Translations under genes and position numbers: made by a program
The notes under the pieces: generated by a model
Databases searched by the model: none
The model's input: the letters and a program-made list of their open reading frames with translations, nothing else
Told to the model about the DNA's origin: nothing
Shown: one piece after another, positions 20,991-31,752 of the stretch
Layout of the letters: each line of letters begins with the position of its first letter
How positions within the stretch are numbered: position 1 is the first letter of the stretch
Assembly: GCA_025201375.1 (NCBI GenBank)
Contig: JAIWZP010000008.1
Location: forward strand, 558,001 to 622,000
Reading direction: 5' to 3'
DNA: 64,000 nucleotides
Source of the DNA: Gongronella butleri
Taxonomy: Eukaryota; Mucoromycota; Mucoromycetes; Mucorales; Cunninghamellaceae

Positions 20991-21494
20991 TTATTGCTCA
21001 GGTGTGTAGGAAGGTAATGATTCCTCTGTTGCATCATTTTTTGGTGCATTTGAGGACGTAGGCATGGGACATTCCTGTTCAATGGCAAAATAGAACCCAT
21101 CGCAAAGATTTGTGAGGTCCTTGATGGATTGCTGCGCCAAGGTATGCTGCTGCTTGGCATACATATCATAGCCTATCTTAGCCAGGTTCAACAATAAGAG
21201 CAAAGCTCCAAAGATGGCGGCTGTCCATATATTAATATATACGAACATTGACCAAAAGAATCCAACGAGCAAAGGGTAGCTGATTCCATCAAGACCTAGT
21301 TTCGCAGGTTGTTGTTCTTCCGAAAAAGCATTCATCTCACCCCTTAGCTTGTCGAGTGCAAGAGTAATATTGAAATTTCTGAACCGTGCATACAAAAACG
21401 CAATATCAATGAGATGATTCTTGAATCGCTGGATTTCGTGAGTCGGGTTATTGGGAATCAAGCTGCATCGCTCCTGAATATAGGCCGGATCCAT
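20991..21494 (-). CDS. Two-helix membrane hairpin array protein 8 (B type)
   Basis: Intronless, 167 residues, starting MDPAYIQERCSLIPNN; this start is preferred by alignment over an upstream in-frame Met 56 codons earlier. Domain order: charged helical N-terminus with IQRFKNHLIDIAFLYARF and LDKLRGEMNAFSEEQ; hydrophobic helices YPLLVGFFWSMFVYINIW and AAIFGALLLLLNLAKIG at about 83-120; C-terminal helix SIKDLTNLCDGFYFAIEQE; then an acidic tail ending ESLPSYTPEQ. That ending resembles member 7 (LPAYTS) and could be a short binding motif. It is the first gene of the array in transcription order, and its upstream side faces the 3' end of the carboxypeptidase gene. Confidence 0.8.
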   Translation of the reverse strand: MDPAYIQERCSLIPNNPTHEIQRFKNHLIDIAFLYARFRNFNITLALDKLRGEMNAFSEEQQPAKLGLDGISYPLLVGFFWSMFVYINIWTAAIFGALLLLLNLAKIGYDMYAKQQHTLAQQSIKDLTNLCDGFYFAIEQECPMPTSSNAPKNDATEESLPSYTPEQ

Positions 21495-21735
21495 TGTGCA
21501 GGTGGCGAAAAAGCAAAAAGAAGCGAAAAGAAGCGAGAAACGAGAGAAAAGGAAGCTCGATTGAAAAAGCGATGCCTCACAACACACTCTGGTGACACCA
21601 GGCTGCGCTGCACATGATGCAAACGGGCATTTCCAGGAGAAAACCTCAAAGCGGGGTCCCAATTGGTTCGAATCGCGTGTTTATTTCATACAGAGGGCTA
21701 ATCATACAAGTTTTCAGCTGTCCAGCGAGTCTTTT

Positions 21736-23806
21736 TTATGCCGACTCGGAGAAGGACGCGTCGCTCAACCAGCGTGTGATCAGATCCAGCGAGTTTTCGG
21801 GCTGATCGTACGGCACCTTTATCGCAAAAAAAAAAAACAAAAAACAAAATTTAGTCGATTTAGACGCGTCACGCGCGCGACTTACCATGTGGCCAGCATC
21901 AAAGACCTTGACAAACGACAGGTTCTTGTACTTGCGCACGTCGCCAGCCTGTTTTCCGGTGTCCTTGTTCGTCCAAGGCTGATCCTTGGCCAGATTAAAG
22001 CCTTCCTTGCCGGCCCAGTCCAAAGACAGGCTCCACGCCTTGTTGCCCATCCTATGGAAAGAGAAAAACAAAGGTTACACCACGCCGAAAAGGTTGCCAA
22101 AAGAGCCATTTTTTGCCATTCCCGGTGGCCCTGTCGGCGTTTCTTTTACCAATTGCAAATGAAATCCTTATCGCCCACATAAAGCAGCACGCGGATGCCT
22201 TCATGCAGGGTCTTGGCAACGGCTGGCGCAAAGTTCTTGGCATTATCGCCATCCAGCGCAAAACGCGTGCCCACCGAGTCGGTGCAGCCCGTAAAATTGC
22301 CCGTCGCTGGATCCACACCAAGATCTTCCTTGACGGATGGCAGGTTGGCATAGCGATCAATGGCCTCCATGATGTTATAGCACAGACCGCTGTCGCCCTC
22401 GCATTTCTTGCGAATGTCATACACATTGAGGCCCGTCTTTTCAAAGTCGTCGCCACCTAAAAGCAAAAAAAAAAAAAAAAGAATGAGACGCGTCGCGCTT
22501 TCCCCCCTTTTTTTCTCATTTACCTGTGTACTTTTCACAGTAGAGCGAGGCAGGGACGCACGTCAGCGGGCTGGGGAACTTGTAGCACACCTTGGCAAGG
22601 CGTTCGCAGCGAGGATAGCGCTTCTCGAGCTGTTGGCAGGTGTTTTCGTCAAAAACAGGCTGATCTGGTATATGCAACAAGCAATTGACCATGATGAGTC
22701 AAGCAACGCCTCCCTTTTTGCCCTCTCTGGATCGTGACTTACAGACACTGTCGTTGGTGGCGCATGCGAAATCCTTGTAATACTTGAATTGAATCAAAGG
22801 ATCGGTCCAGCCATTGCCAATGGCCACAGATTCGAACGGAATGCGGAAACGGCCCTCCTCATCGGCAAACTTGTTCTGGTTGATGATCTCCTCGGCGATG
22901 GCAGGCAAGTAGTGGCCGGCGTAGCTCTCGCCCGAGATGTGGAAGCCTTGCTGAGCATATTGTGGGAATTCCTCAAAGAAAATTCGCAAAAAGGCATACA
23001 CGTCTTGTGCCGATTGCACGGTGTTTCTGATCTTGGACTTGCCGTGCGAGTAGCCAACGTCCACAGGCTAATTGTTCCCCAGCAAAAGCAAGAAAAAAAG
23101 GAGAAAAAAAAAAGGTGAGGCGCGTGTTTCAAGCCATTGTGCCCCTCCTTTTTTTTTTTTTTTTTTTTACCTGATCCAAGAAGATCAAATTGGCCACTTC
23201 GTTCCAAGCATGCTTGTTGTACGTCGTGCCATTGCCCTCTTCATTCACCAAGCACGGGCTGGTCCGAAAAAAAAAGAAAAAATTGGCATCAAAACGGTTT
23301 TGACACGTGTTGTGTCCCTTTTCCCCTTACCCAAGCTCCATCCACGCGCCGCCCATCATGCTGGAGCAGCCAGGGCTGTGCGGAAAAAAAAACCAGGTGA
23401 GCCAGCAATTCCAGGGTCATTGTCGCGAGGATTTACCCGCCGTTCAGCCAAAGCAGCGTGGGCGCGGTTTCGGGCGCTTTGCGCGCCTCGTAAAAGAGGA
23501 AAAAGTAGTGGTCGTCTTTTTCCAAATTATCAATGTAGCCCGAGTACTAGCGAAAAAAAAGGAATTGCGCGATAAGGCGCGGCGAAATGGGGGATAAACG
23601 CGTTTTTTTCCTACCTGGACGCCTTTTTCACACGTGGTTGGCTTTTTCAAACGGACTTGGTGGCTGCCAAAGGCGTTGCTGGCCAGAACACGGAAGTCGT
23701 TGGCGCCGGGTGCCGGGTGGAGGACATGTTGCTGCCAGTCCTGGGCAGTGACAAGCGACGCGGCCAGTGTCACTAGGCCCGTGATCGCAAACTTTGAGAA
23801 AAACAT
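21736..23806 (-). CDS. Serine carboxypeptidase, carboxypeptidase Y-like (peptidase S10)
   Basis: Nine exons join to 484 residues: 23615-23806, 23437-23546, 23331-23375, 23171-23258, 22743-23067, 22524-22664, 22150-22456, 21886-22051 and 21736-21816. These enzymes remove C-terminal residues from peptides in the vacuole or outside the cell. A signal peptide (MFFSKFAITGLVTLAASLVTA) is present. Family motifs in order are YSGYID, WLNGGPGCSS (oxyanion hole), WNEVANLIFLDQPVDVGYSHG, the catalytic GESYAG (Ser193), YVGDKDFICNW (catalytic Asp) and FDAGHMVPYDQP (catalytic His457). The propeptide is short compared with yeast CPY. Two introns start with GT plus a long A run or end after T runs. The missing long propeptide makes a secreted or class-III-like enzyme possible; vacuolar location is not certain. 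Confidence 0.93.
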
Positions 23807-24421
23807 GATAGAGAAAAGAAAAAGGTTTCATCCTGGCGTCAGAAATCCGACGAAAAAAAAAGGCCCCGGCCATTGATTGGCCTGTGTCACCCTTCTCGCA
23901 CCCATGTACACGGGTCAAAAACATGATTTTGATGCAATTGACGCGAAAACAAAAAAAAAAAAAAAGACGCTCATGCGTTGTCTATGCCTACGTAGAATGA
24001 ATGGCATGCATGCCTGTGGCTCTCCCCCACTTTTTGTTTTACTCGCCCCTTGCCCCCTTGCTCACATGTTGTCGCATTGTCGAGCCGAATTGAACTCAAA
24101 TCCGACTTTTGCCCGCTCCGCTTGCATCTTGAATCGCGTTGGTCGCCTGACCCCACGCTTTTGTCACCACGATAAAGCTCACAAAAAGCTCGCACAGGGC
24201 GTAATAAAAAAAAGAAAGAAACGCTATTTATTTCAGTCAATTGATAGAAAAGGGAGCAAAAGCGCCAGGTAAAAAGAGATTCTATGATTAAAATTAGAGT
24301 ACAAACAATCAAGCCGAAGGTGGACAAGCTAGACAAAACGCAAATATACAAAAGGAGGGGGTGGACGGCGGCAGCAAACTGGAAAAATGGCAAAAAAAAA
24401 TAAACGAAAAAGAAAAGAGCC
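23807..24421. other. Intergenic region upstream of the carboxypeptidase gene
   Basis: Holds the carboxypeptidase promoter and the 3' flank of the SUR7-like gene. No coding frame was seen; an A run of about 15 nt lies at 23950. Confidence 0.55.
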
Positions 24422-25246
24422 CTAAAGGACTTCATAGCCGTCCGAGGGCGAAAACATGCAGCCTTGAAGGTAGGCGAGGCTGGAGAGGAAGAGCGCTGTA
24501 AAGGACATGCCGATCATAATCATCCCTGGACCAGTGGACGCGACCAGATTGGGGTACGTGAGATTCAGCATGTCGACGCCAGCTTGATACATGACGGCAG
24601 TCTCAGATACGAGTAGCAGCGCGAAGATGGCGGCGCCCAGGGCAAAGAAGCCACGTGTGTAGCTTTCATCCTCGATATGGGCGTAAAAGACCATCTTGGC
24701 AATGCCGATCAAAAAGGCGCATCCGCTACAGATCAAAGTAAGAATGCATGCAGCAAAAATCTTGGGATCATGACTGGGCTGCGCTACGGACGACGGGTAC
24801 ACGGCCGAATCAAGGGTATTGGCATCGGCAAACAGCCAAGGGTACGTTCCATTCAACGTCGCGGGCACCGTCGCAGCTATAAAAAAGCGGAAAAAGCGGA
24901 AAAATCGGTCAAAACGTGCTCTTTTGTCGCATAAACGGGCTGCTTCCTCAAATTTTTTTTTTTTACCGAAAGGGATCAGCTTGACTTGCTCGTCGTGAAT
25001 ACACTGCAAAGGCTGCTGGGGCTGCTGTACACAATAGCCAAACATAGCAAAAGTGACTGTCACGTTGTTGTTTTCAATTTTTGCAAAGTAGACGCCCTGA
25101 CTCGCAGTGGAGTAGCCGCCCACTAAGCACACCATCACCAGCAAGAAGCCCACAAGGCTCAGGAACGCACCAATATAGTTCCATCGTGTGGGCCGGACGC
25201 GGATAAGAAACCTGTTGCTCTTTTCGTTGCCTACGGCGGATTCCAT
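24422..25246 (-). CDS. SUR7/PalI (claudin-like) tetraspan membrane protein
   Basis: Two exons (24967-25246 and 24422-24876) give 244 residues. Four hydrophobic helices are visible: YIGAFLSLVGFLLVMVCLVG near the N-terminus, FAACILTLICSGCAFLIGIA, FFALGAAIFALLLVSETAVM and MIMIGMSFTALFLSSLAYL. The first extracellular loop contains FAMFGYCV, comparable with the G-x-W/F-GYC signature of fungal SUR7/PalI and claudin proteins, and N-glycosylation sites (NVT, NGT). Such proteins sit in the plasma membrane and act in eisosomes, wall stress or pH sensing; which applies here is unknown. The 90-nt intron (24877-24966) is a multiple of three without stops, so retention would insert a Lys/Phe/Arg-rich 30-residue segment. 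Confidence 0.78.
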   Translation of the reverse strand: MESAVGNEKSNRFLIRVRPTRWNYIGAFLSLVGFLLVMVCLVGGYSTASQGVYFAKIENNNVTVTFAMFGYCVQQPQQPLQCIHDEQVKLIPFGKKKKFEEAARLCDKRARFDRFFRFFRFFIAATVPATLNGTYPWLFADANTLDSAVYPSSVAQPSHDPKIFAACILTLICSGCAFLIGIAKMVFYAHIEDESYTRGFFALGAAIFALLLVSETAVMYQAGVDMLNLTYPNLVASTGPGMIMIGMSFTALFLSSLAYLQGCMFSPSDGYEVL

Positions 25247-25689
25247 AGCGACAAAAAAGGCGGCTCAAGGCGCAAAAAAAAAAGAGGGGAGGGACAAGAA
25301 AAAAAGACACAAAAAAAGAAAAATCAAAAAAGAAAAAGAGGTGTTGCCGAAACTCAATCAATCATTACATTTTATCCCTTTTTGGCGGCCAGCCGCTCGG
25401 CCAGTCCAAATTGCTCTAGACCCCCCCCACTTTCTTTGCCTTGCAATAGCACATGCAGCCATCTTTTGTTATAATTTGGGCCCCATTGAGGGCCAATGCT
25501 GTTCTCACCATCTGAATTGCCGCGTAAACTCGTAAAAAAAACGAGAAAAGCAGGGGTTATTCCTTGATCAGCCTCTTGCAGCTGTGCAACAGGACGGTGT
25601 CACCATCTTGCGGGATTGTCTTGGTTGCCAATTGAACCCGTGACTTGGTTTTGATGCACGTGTGTTTGGTGAACAATGGCTGTTTGGGG

Positions 25690-25736
<47 letters not shown>

Positions 25737-25898
25737 ATGAAATTTTCAAGATAAATCATAGGTGAATGCGACTAAATTTAGTGCTTGGCAAACAGACGAA
25801 AAAAAAAATCATGCAGTGGATTGACGAATTGGGTAAAGAAAAGCGTAAAAAAATCATTTGTACATAAAAGTGGCATCCGGTGCCTTTTTTATATTGAT
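25247..25898. other. Intergenic region with long homopolymer
   Basis: Promoter side of the SUR7-like gene and 3' flank of chitinase 1. It contains the longest homopolymer of the window (25691-25734). No coding frame was seen. Confidence 0.6.
25691..25734. repeat. T44 homopolymer
   Basis: Forty-four consecutive T residues. The length may vary with sequencing error. It could be a recent poly-A insertion scar from retroposition, but no adjacent retrocopy or target-site duplication was recognised. Confidence 0.8.
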
Positions 25899-27544
25899 TT
25901 ATTTGCTGGGATAGCCGCAATAGATGCCATTGCCGCTCTGGATGCAGACGGTGCCCGAGGCACAAGATTGGGCCAACCAGCCACCATTGTTGCAGGTCTG
26001 GTACGCGGGGCTGGAGCCCGAAGCCGTGCACAGCATGGCGCCGTTGTTGCTCGACGTGCACGCAGTCCCCGTGGGCGTGGCCGAGGCGGAAGTCGTGGTC
26101 GTGGTCTTGGAAGCGCTGCTCGTAGTGGTGGTGGTCGCCTGGGTGGTGGTCGTGGTGGTAGTGGTGGTGGTGGTGGTGGTGGTGGTCGAGCCGCCGCCGC
26201 CGCCGCCCATGGCATTAGCAAGTTGGCCGATGATGGCACCATTCGTGTCAAGGGTGAATTGCCACAACATCACACCGGCATTCCAGCCAGCAGAGCTGGC
26301 CTGGGAAATACACGTCGCAAGAGAGCTAGGGTCCATGTACCCAGTGTTAGTCGCACCCGCAGGCGTGGCAGGCTTGCCAATAAGGAGCTGCGCACGTTGA
26401 AAAGATGAAAGAAAGAAAAGAAAAAGAATGTAAGCAGGGATTCGCGTCATTTCGCTCTTTTTTTTCGTTTTACCTTGGAAGAATCGACACCCGTGGCAAT
26501 GATTTCAAAGAGCGAGGTGCCAGGGAACGCGCCGCCAGACGTGTGCAAAAGCTTGTCGCACGTATCATAGCTGGAGCTGCCTTGATTGTAGAATTGCGTA
26601 TTGTACCAGTCAATGGTGCTGCCAACGGCCTTGTGCACGGCCTGGTACGCACCATTGGGATACTGAGCCGTGTTCACATAAAAGTAGGGTGCCTGGGGAG
26701 CGTGCGAAATCAGGTATTGGCCCGCAGGAAGCTCGGCACGCAACGCCTTTTGGAACGTGATGAGCCATGCCTCGCCAGTACCAGCATCCATCGCATTGTT
26801 GTCTTCCCAATCAATGTCCGCGCCATCAAAACCATATTGCTTCACAACAGCAGCAAGATTCTGCGCAGATTTGGTGGGATCCACACCGCCAGAAACAGGC
26901 CATTCAGCAGCTGCAATTTTTTTTTTAAAAAAAAAAAGAAAAGTCGCGCGTGAGACGCGTTTTTTTTTTACGTTTTTTTTTTTTTTTGATTATTACCACC
27001 ATAGGCGCTGATAAGCACCTTCTTGCCAGCAGCATGGAACTTGCTGAGATAATCCGAGCGAGTGGCAGAGTCCAGCATAGACCAAGAGTAGCCAGAATCA
27101 TACAGTCCCGAATCCAGCCAAAAGCCAAGGATGATCACATTGTAGTCATTGTCGGGCACGGCGCCAGGCACGGCAAAGGCGGCAGCACCAGTGTTGCCGC
27201 TCTAGAAGCAAAAAAAAAAAAAAAAAAAAAAAAAAAGGGAAATGAGATTCAAGCGGGACACGCGCATCACTATTGCGCGCGTTTGCACAGGAAAAAAAAC
27301 GACTTACGGTATTGTCAATGTATGACACAAACTTGGGACCATTGGCTGAGAAGGGCGTGAATCCGCGCTTGGTGATCTTGGGGGAATCGCTGGTCTCTGG
27401 CGAAACTTGCGTGCTGTTGATAGGCTTGGGGCGCATCAAATGGCCGTGGATCGCGGACCAATGTTCATTAGAAGGCTTGGTGGGCTTGGCATCCACCAGG
27501 GACGCCGCCAGCAGAGCAATGCAAGATAAAAGGAGTGTCTTCAT
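25899..27544 (-). CDS. Secreted GH18 chitinase with Thr-rich linker and CBM19-like chitin-binding domain
   Basis: Four exons (27308-27544, 26997-27201, 26474-26910, 25899-26386) give 455 residues. It should hydrolyse chitin outside the cell or in the wall. A signal peptide MKTLLLSCIALLAASLVDA is followed by a conserved WSAIHGH segment and a KR site. The GH18 barrel shows KVLISAYGG (strand 3) and DGADIDWED with catalytic Glu183. It then has HAPQAPYF, IDWYNTQFYNQ and a final GVMLWQFTLD. After MGGGGGGS comes a Thr-rich linker (about 30 Thr), then a six-Cys domain: CTSSNNGAMLC, YQTCNNGGWLAQSC, GTVCIQSGNGIYC, which fits CBM19. The first intron (27202-27307) is absent in the paralogue at 30.4 kb and contains a 27-nt homopolymer. 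Confidence 0.93.
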
Positions 27545-27651
27545 GAAAGGAAAGGGGACAGGGTTGCCAAGGCAAGAGCAAAGAAAAAGAAAAAAGAAAG
27601 AGAGAGTGTGTGTGTGAAGAACAGCTTCATTTTGCCGCGTCTCTGGACCTT

Positions 27652-27662
27652 CTTTTATACGC
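27652..27662 (-). promoter_or_regulatory. TATA box of chitinase 1
   Basis: The minus strand reads CGTATAAAAGA about 110 bp upstream of the start codon. The paralogous chitinase has the same GCGTATAAAAGG core at a similar distance, so the promoter core is conserved between the duplicates. Confidence 0.6.
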
Positions 27663-29034
27663 GTTTCTGTGAACAATCAGGGTCTCTCTGCACCTAAAAG
27701 CATAAAAAAATCAAAAAAGGGTTTGTACACTCCTTTAAGATTCGTGAAGTGAGCGCGGTCATTTTTGTCCCAGATCACCAATCGCACGGCCTGTAGCACA
27801 TTAGAATTTCACCCGTTTCGGTGGACCCTGCTGCAATTCTATTTTATGTAAGGGTGTACAAGGGCCAGATGCATGAGAAAATGAAGGACCGAGATGCAGC
27901 AGAGAGGAAAAAGATAGGTTATCATATCAGCAAGGGTGTCGAGCTGATTGTCATGACAGACATCATCAATAACAATAGGGGCTCGCCAGGTAAACACGCA
28001 AAAGCGCGTGATTTTGCGCGTTCACGCGTCAATGCGTGCGTGCATGACGCACCCCTAATTTTCATCTGCTTGATTCAATCGCGATGCTGTCAGAGTCACG
28101 CACGTTGTGGCCGTGGACGCGGATGTACACAGAAAGGAAGGAAAAAAAGCGCAGCAATATGGGGTAATATCGGCCAAAGAAAGATGTCATAATAAAAAAA
28201 AAAGCATGGAGGTCTGGCCATGCAATGAGCGTGGCCGCTTCATTATGTAAAATGAAGTGGATCTCTTTGGTGTCGCCTCTCGCTGAACTTTATTCAAGTT
28301 ATGGCGGCGGGCTTACATAAATTTGTAATTCAGCAATTATTCAGGTGTCGTCAGGTGAACAATGCCTTTTTTGAACGCTAAATGAAGCGCAAGTTGCACA
28401 ACGATCAAAAGCTTACATAAAGTCAAAGTGTACCTGATCGTGAGACCCATCGTAAAAAAAAATGACCCATTTCCCCTTGCCCCGGGCCTTCATGTGAATG
28501 AAAAAAGGCGCGTTCCGTCCATGGCCGCGTGCCATAATGCCCTTTTAGTGCTCGGGAAGAACCAGCGCAAGGTGCACACTAAAGTTCATGGTGGTCGCTG
28601 CAGAGCGCATGATCAGGGAACACCCTTGACCCTGCATCCCTTGTGTCGCCCTGATTTTTTTTTGGCAACATGCGCGTGCGGGCGACCAAAAAAAAAAAAA
28701 AAAGCGACAATTGGTCTGACAAGCAAGCGATGCAAACTCTGCATGGATTGACCCAAGTTTCGTGGCGGTTCAACGTAAAAAATGGATGGGATTTTAAACA
28801 ATTCTTAAAATTGGCTAAAGTCGCAAATTGACACGACAATGGCATACCTAGTCCCGCCTTTTATTGATCCAAATTCAACAATACGAGATCAATGCACAAT
28901 GACACCACTTTACGTGATAGACAGATTTTGTTGGCCACCGAAACCTGAATCTTCCAGAAGGATTTAGTGTAATTCTGCCACGATTATGATGTCTCATCAT
29001 TCAACAACCAGGCACTGCAACTCCCCGTGACGCG
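27663..29034. other. Intergenic DNA upstream of chitinase 1, no gene seen
   Basis: Ordinary non-coding DNA with A runs near 28.19 and 28.69 kb. A plus-strand frame of 123 codons at 27.8 kb has no coding bias or recognisable motif. Confidence 0.55.
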
Positions 29035-30240
29035 TTTTGTTTTTCATTAGCGAACAAGTAGACTGTAAAAAAAATTCTGGAGGCACCGCAGGCCGCCAAA
29101 ATTTGAAAAGCACGCTCTTTGATTTTTAAAAGCTAAATGTGTACGTTTTTGTGCGGTGTAGCGCAATGCCTCCAGCATTGAAATGATAGCACGAGTCAGT
29201 TTCTGTCCACTGAGAGTGAAACGTACACAGATCGTATGCTTTTCTTGTGTGCAAAAAACCAAAATGAATGAAATTTGTGTTTTGGACATTTTCTCGGGCA
29301 CTTGCTAAGATACTGACTAATTTTTTTCACGCTTTCAGAGGCTCAAATTTGTGAATACTATGGGCGGGAGGCAGAGCCGCACGAGTATCATGTACGCCAG
29401 ACCAAAATCGAAAATGTGAGTTTTTCAGAGTTATTGCACAACAAGTCGCCGAGGAGATCTCAACGCGATCTCTCCAAAATACAAGCGTTTTTACGGCATT
29501 TGGCTGCTGATTCACTTGAGATGACTCGCGCGCTGATATGTTTGGCCATTGTCGCGTGCGCCACAAAAATGGACAAAACTTTACCTCGTTTTTTTGCTAG
29601 GCACTTCCTCCAGATATTGTTCATCTGGTCCTATATTTAATCTAGAGGGTATTGAACGCAAAAAGTCGACGATGTCAAGTGAGAAATCGGATCACTCAGT
29701 CCAGAGAAAACGCATTTTGCATGAATCGTGGCCAAATCAACCCTCTGAAGACTACAGTAGCGCTTTGGGAGTTTAAGCTTTTTTGTTGCAAATGTTTTTG
29801 CGCTGAATCCGATGCGACTATTTTTGAGCGGGGTCGACCATGCAGATGGCCAGATGAATGTAAAATAGTACAAATATGAAGGGTTTGGCATTTTCGAGTC
29901 CAAAAAAAATCAGGCGAGTCCGTCTTGGGCACTGGGCCAGAGTTTATCTCATGACAAAATTTTCATTAGCGGGCAGGTAGGACGTAAAAAAAATTCTGGA
30001 GGCAAAACCGGCCTGCAAAATCTGAAAAGCACGCTCTTTGTTTTTTAAATGGCAAATGTGTATGTTTTTGTGCAATGCTTTGTAGCGCGATGCTTCAGGC
30101 ATTGAAATAATAGCACGCATCATGTTCTGTCTACTGAGATTCAAACATGGTCGGATCAAGCTCGTTATTTGAGGTGTACAGTAAAATCCCAAAATCATGC
30201 CAATCGTGCTTTTGTGCATTTTCTCGGCTGATTGTTACAT
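29035..30240. repeat. Family-1 repeat, second copy (one deleted unit plus part of the next)
   Basis: TTTTCATTAGCGAACAAGTAG...GTAAAAAAAATTCTGGAGGC begins at about 29040, and the same block recurs at about 29960, so two tandem units meet here. In between, the order of blocks follows 1.0-3.3 kb (GAATACTATGGG...GGCAGAGCC at 29.35 kb; GCACAACAAGTCGCCGAG at 29.44 kb; TTTTTGAGCGGGGTCGACCATGCAGATGG at 29.82 kb), with a deletion near 29.70-29.76 kb relative to that copy. The second unit runs out at about 30.24 kb, just short of chitinase 2. Confidence 0.75.
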
Positions 30241-30442
30241 TATTGTAACATTGCTGTATGATATGCTACCTTCTGTAGCACACTGTGTTGATCGCTGGCC
30301 ATTTTCAACACTTGACAAAAACTTTGCGTCATTGTTTTATGAATAATAAATGCACAACGAGGCGAATTTTTTGTTTCCTGGATTCATTTACTGTATCATA
30401 TTACTGTGTAACCGATGGCAAAACTACATGATTTATTCCTTT

Positions 30443-31611
30443 TTACATTGCGCCAGCCAGCTGGTTAATGATGGCACCGTTTGAATCAAGTGTAAATTGC
30501 CAAAGCATAATACCGGCATCCCAACCCGACGACTTTGCCTGAGAGATACAAGTTGCAAGCGAGCTAGGATCCATATAGCCGGTGTTTGTCGCGCCCGCAG
30601 CAGTGGCAGGCTTGCCAATCAAAAGCTAAATATTCAGCAAGCGAAAAAATGGTCAGCACACGCGGTCTTATTAAGCATGTTTTTATCAAACCTTGGACGA
30701 ATCGACACCCGTGGCAATGATTTCAAAGAGCGAGGTGCCAGGGAACGCGCCGCCAGACGTGTGCAAAAGCGTGTCACACGTGTCATAGCTGGAGCTGCCT
30801 TGATTATAGAATTGCGTATTGTACCAATCGATGGAGCTTCCCACGGCCTTGTGAACGGCCTGGTACGCGCCATTGGGATATTGCGTCTTGTTGATGATAA
30901 AGTAAGGCGCCTGTGGCGCGTGCGAGATCAAGTATTGACCAGAAGGAAGCTCAGCACGCAGCATATTTTGGAACGTGATGAGCCACGCCTCGCCAGTGCC
31001 GCCGTCCATCGCATTGTTGTCTTCCCAATCAATGTCCGCGCCATCAAAACCATACTTTTTGACAATGCCGGCGAGATTTTTGGCCGATGTGGCAGGATCA
31101 ACGCCAGCAGAAGTAGGCGCTTCCGCAGCTGCACGACAAAAAAAAGAAAAGAAAAGAGACGTGAGACGCGACAATGTCACTTTTTTTTTCTGTCAAACTT
31201 ACCACCAAAGGCACTAATAAGAATCTTTTTGCCGGCGCCATGGATCGCGTCAATGTAGCCCTGGCGCGTCGTGTCATCGAGCATGGACCAAGTGTAACCC
31301 GAGTCGTACAGCCCCGAATCCAGCCAAAAGCCAAGGATGATCACATTGTAATCATTGTCGGGCACGGTGCCCGGAACCGCAAAGGCAGCACCACCAGAAT
31401 TGCCGCTGGTACCGTCAATGTACGTAACAAATTTAGGCCCTGAGGGGTCAAAACTGGTGGCGCTCAAAGGGGCAATGCTCGGCGAAGCCGTGCCATTGAC
31501 TGACTTTGGCTGTTCCTTGTGACCATGGATGGCCGCCCATTGAGGCGCAGGCGCGGCAGCAGCAAGGTACGCGTTCACCAGCGTGGCAACTGCAAAAAGG
31601 AGAGATTTCAT
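30443..31611 (-). CDS. Secreted GH18 chitinase without chitin-binding domain (paralogue of chitinase 1)
   Basis: Three exons (31203-31611, 30692-31128, 30443-30625) give 342 residues. The signal peptide is MKSLLFAVATLVNAYLAAAA, followed by QWAAIHGH as in the paralogue. The barrel keeps KILISAFGG, DGADIDWED (catalytic Glu172), HAPQAPYF, IDWYNTQFYNQ and GIMLWQFTLD. It ends at INQLAGAM, exactly where the other chitinase continues into its Thr linker and chitin-binding domain. The last two intron positions match the paralogue; the first is missing, and the exon reads straight through YIDGTSGNSGGAAF. Repeat DNA with TACTGTA motifs starts within 30-60 bp of the stop codon, so loss of the C-terminal domain by repeat-linked rearrangement is possible. 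Confidence 0.92.
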
Positions 31612-31740
31612 TAGGACTATGAGAGAGAGGGAGAAAAGGGAAGCAGAAAAGAAAGTAAAGGAGGTTGGAGCAACCGGAATCAATGGCAGATTTGAGAATG
31701 TAGAAAAAAAAGGTAGAAAACATATTGAGCTCAGGGGAGC

Positions 31741-31752
31741 CCTTTTATACGC
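31741..31752 (-). promoter_or_regulatory. TATA box of chitinase 2
   Basis: The minus strand reads GCGTATAAAAGG about 130 bp upstream of the start codon, matching the element in front of chitinase 1. Confidence 0.6.
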
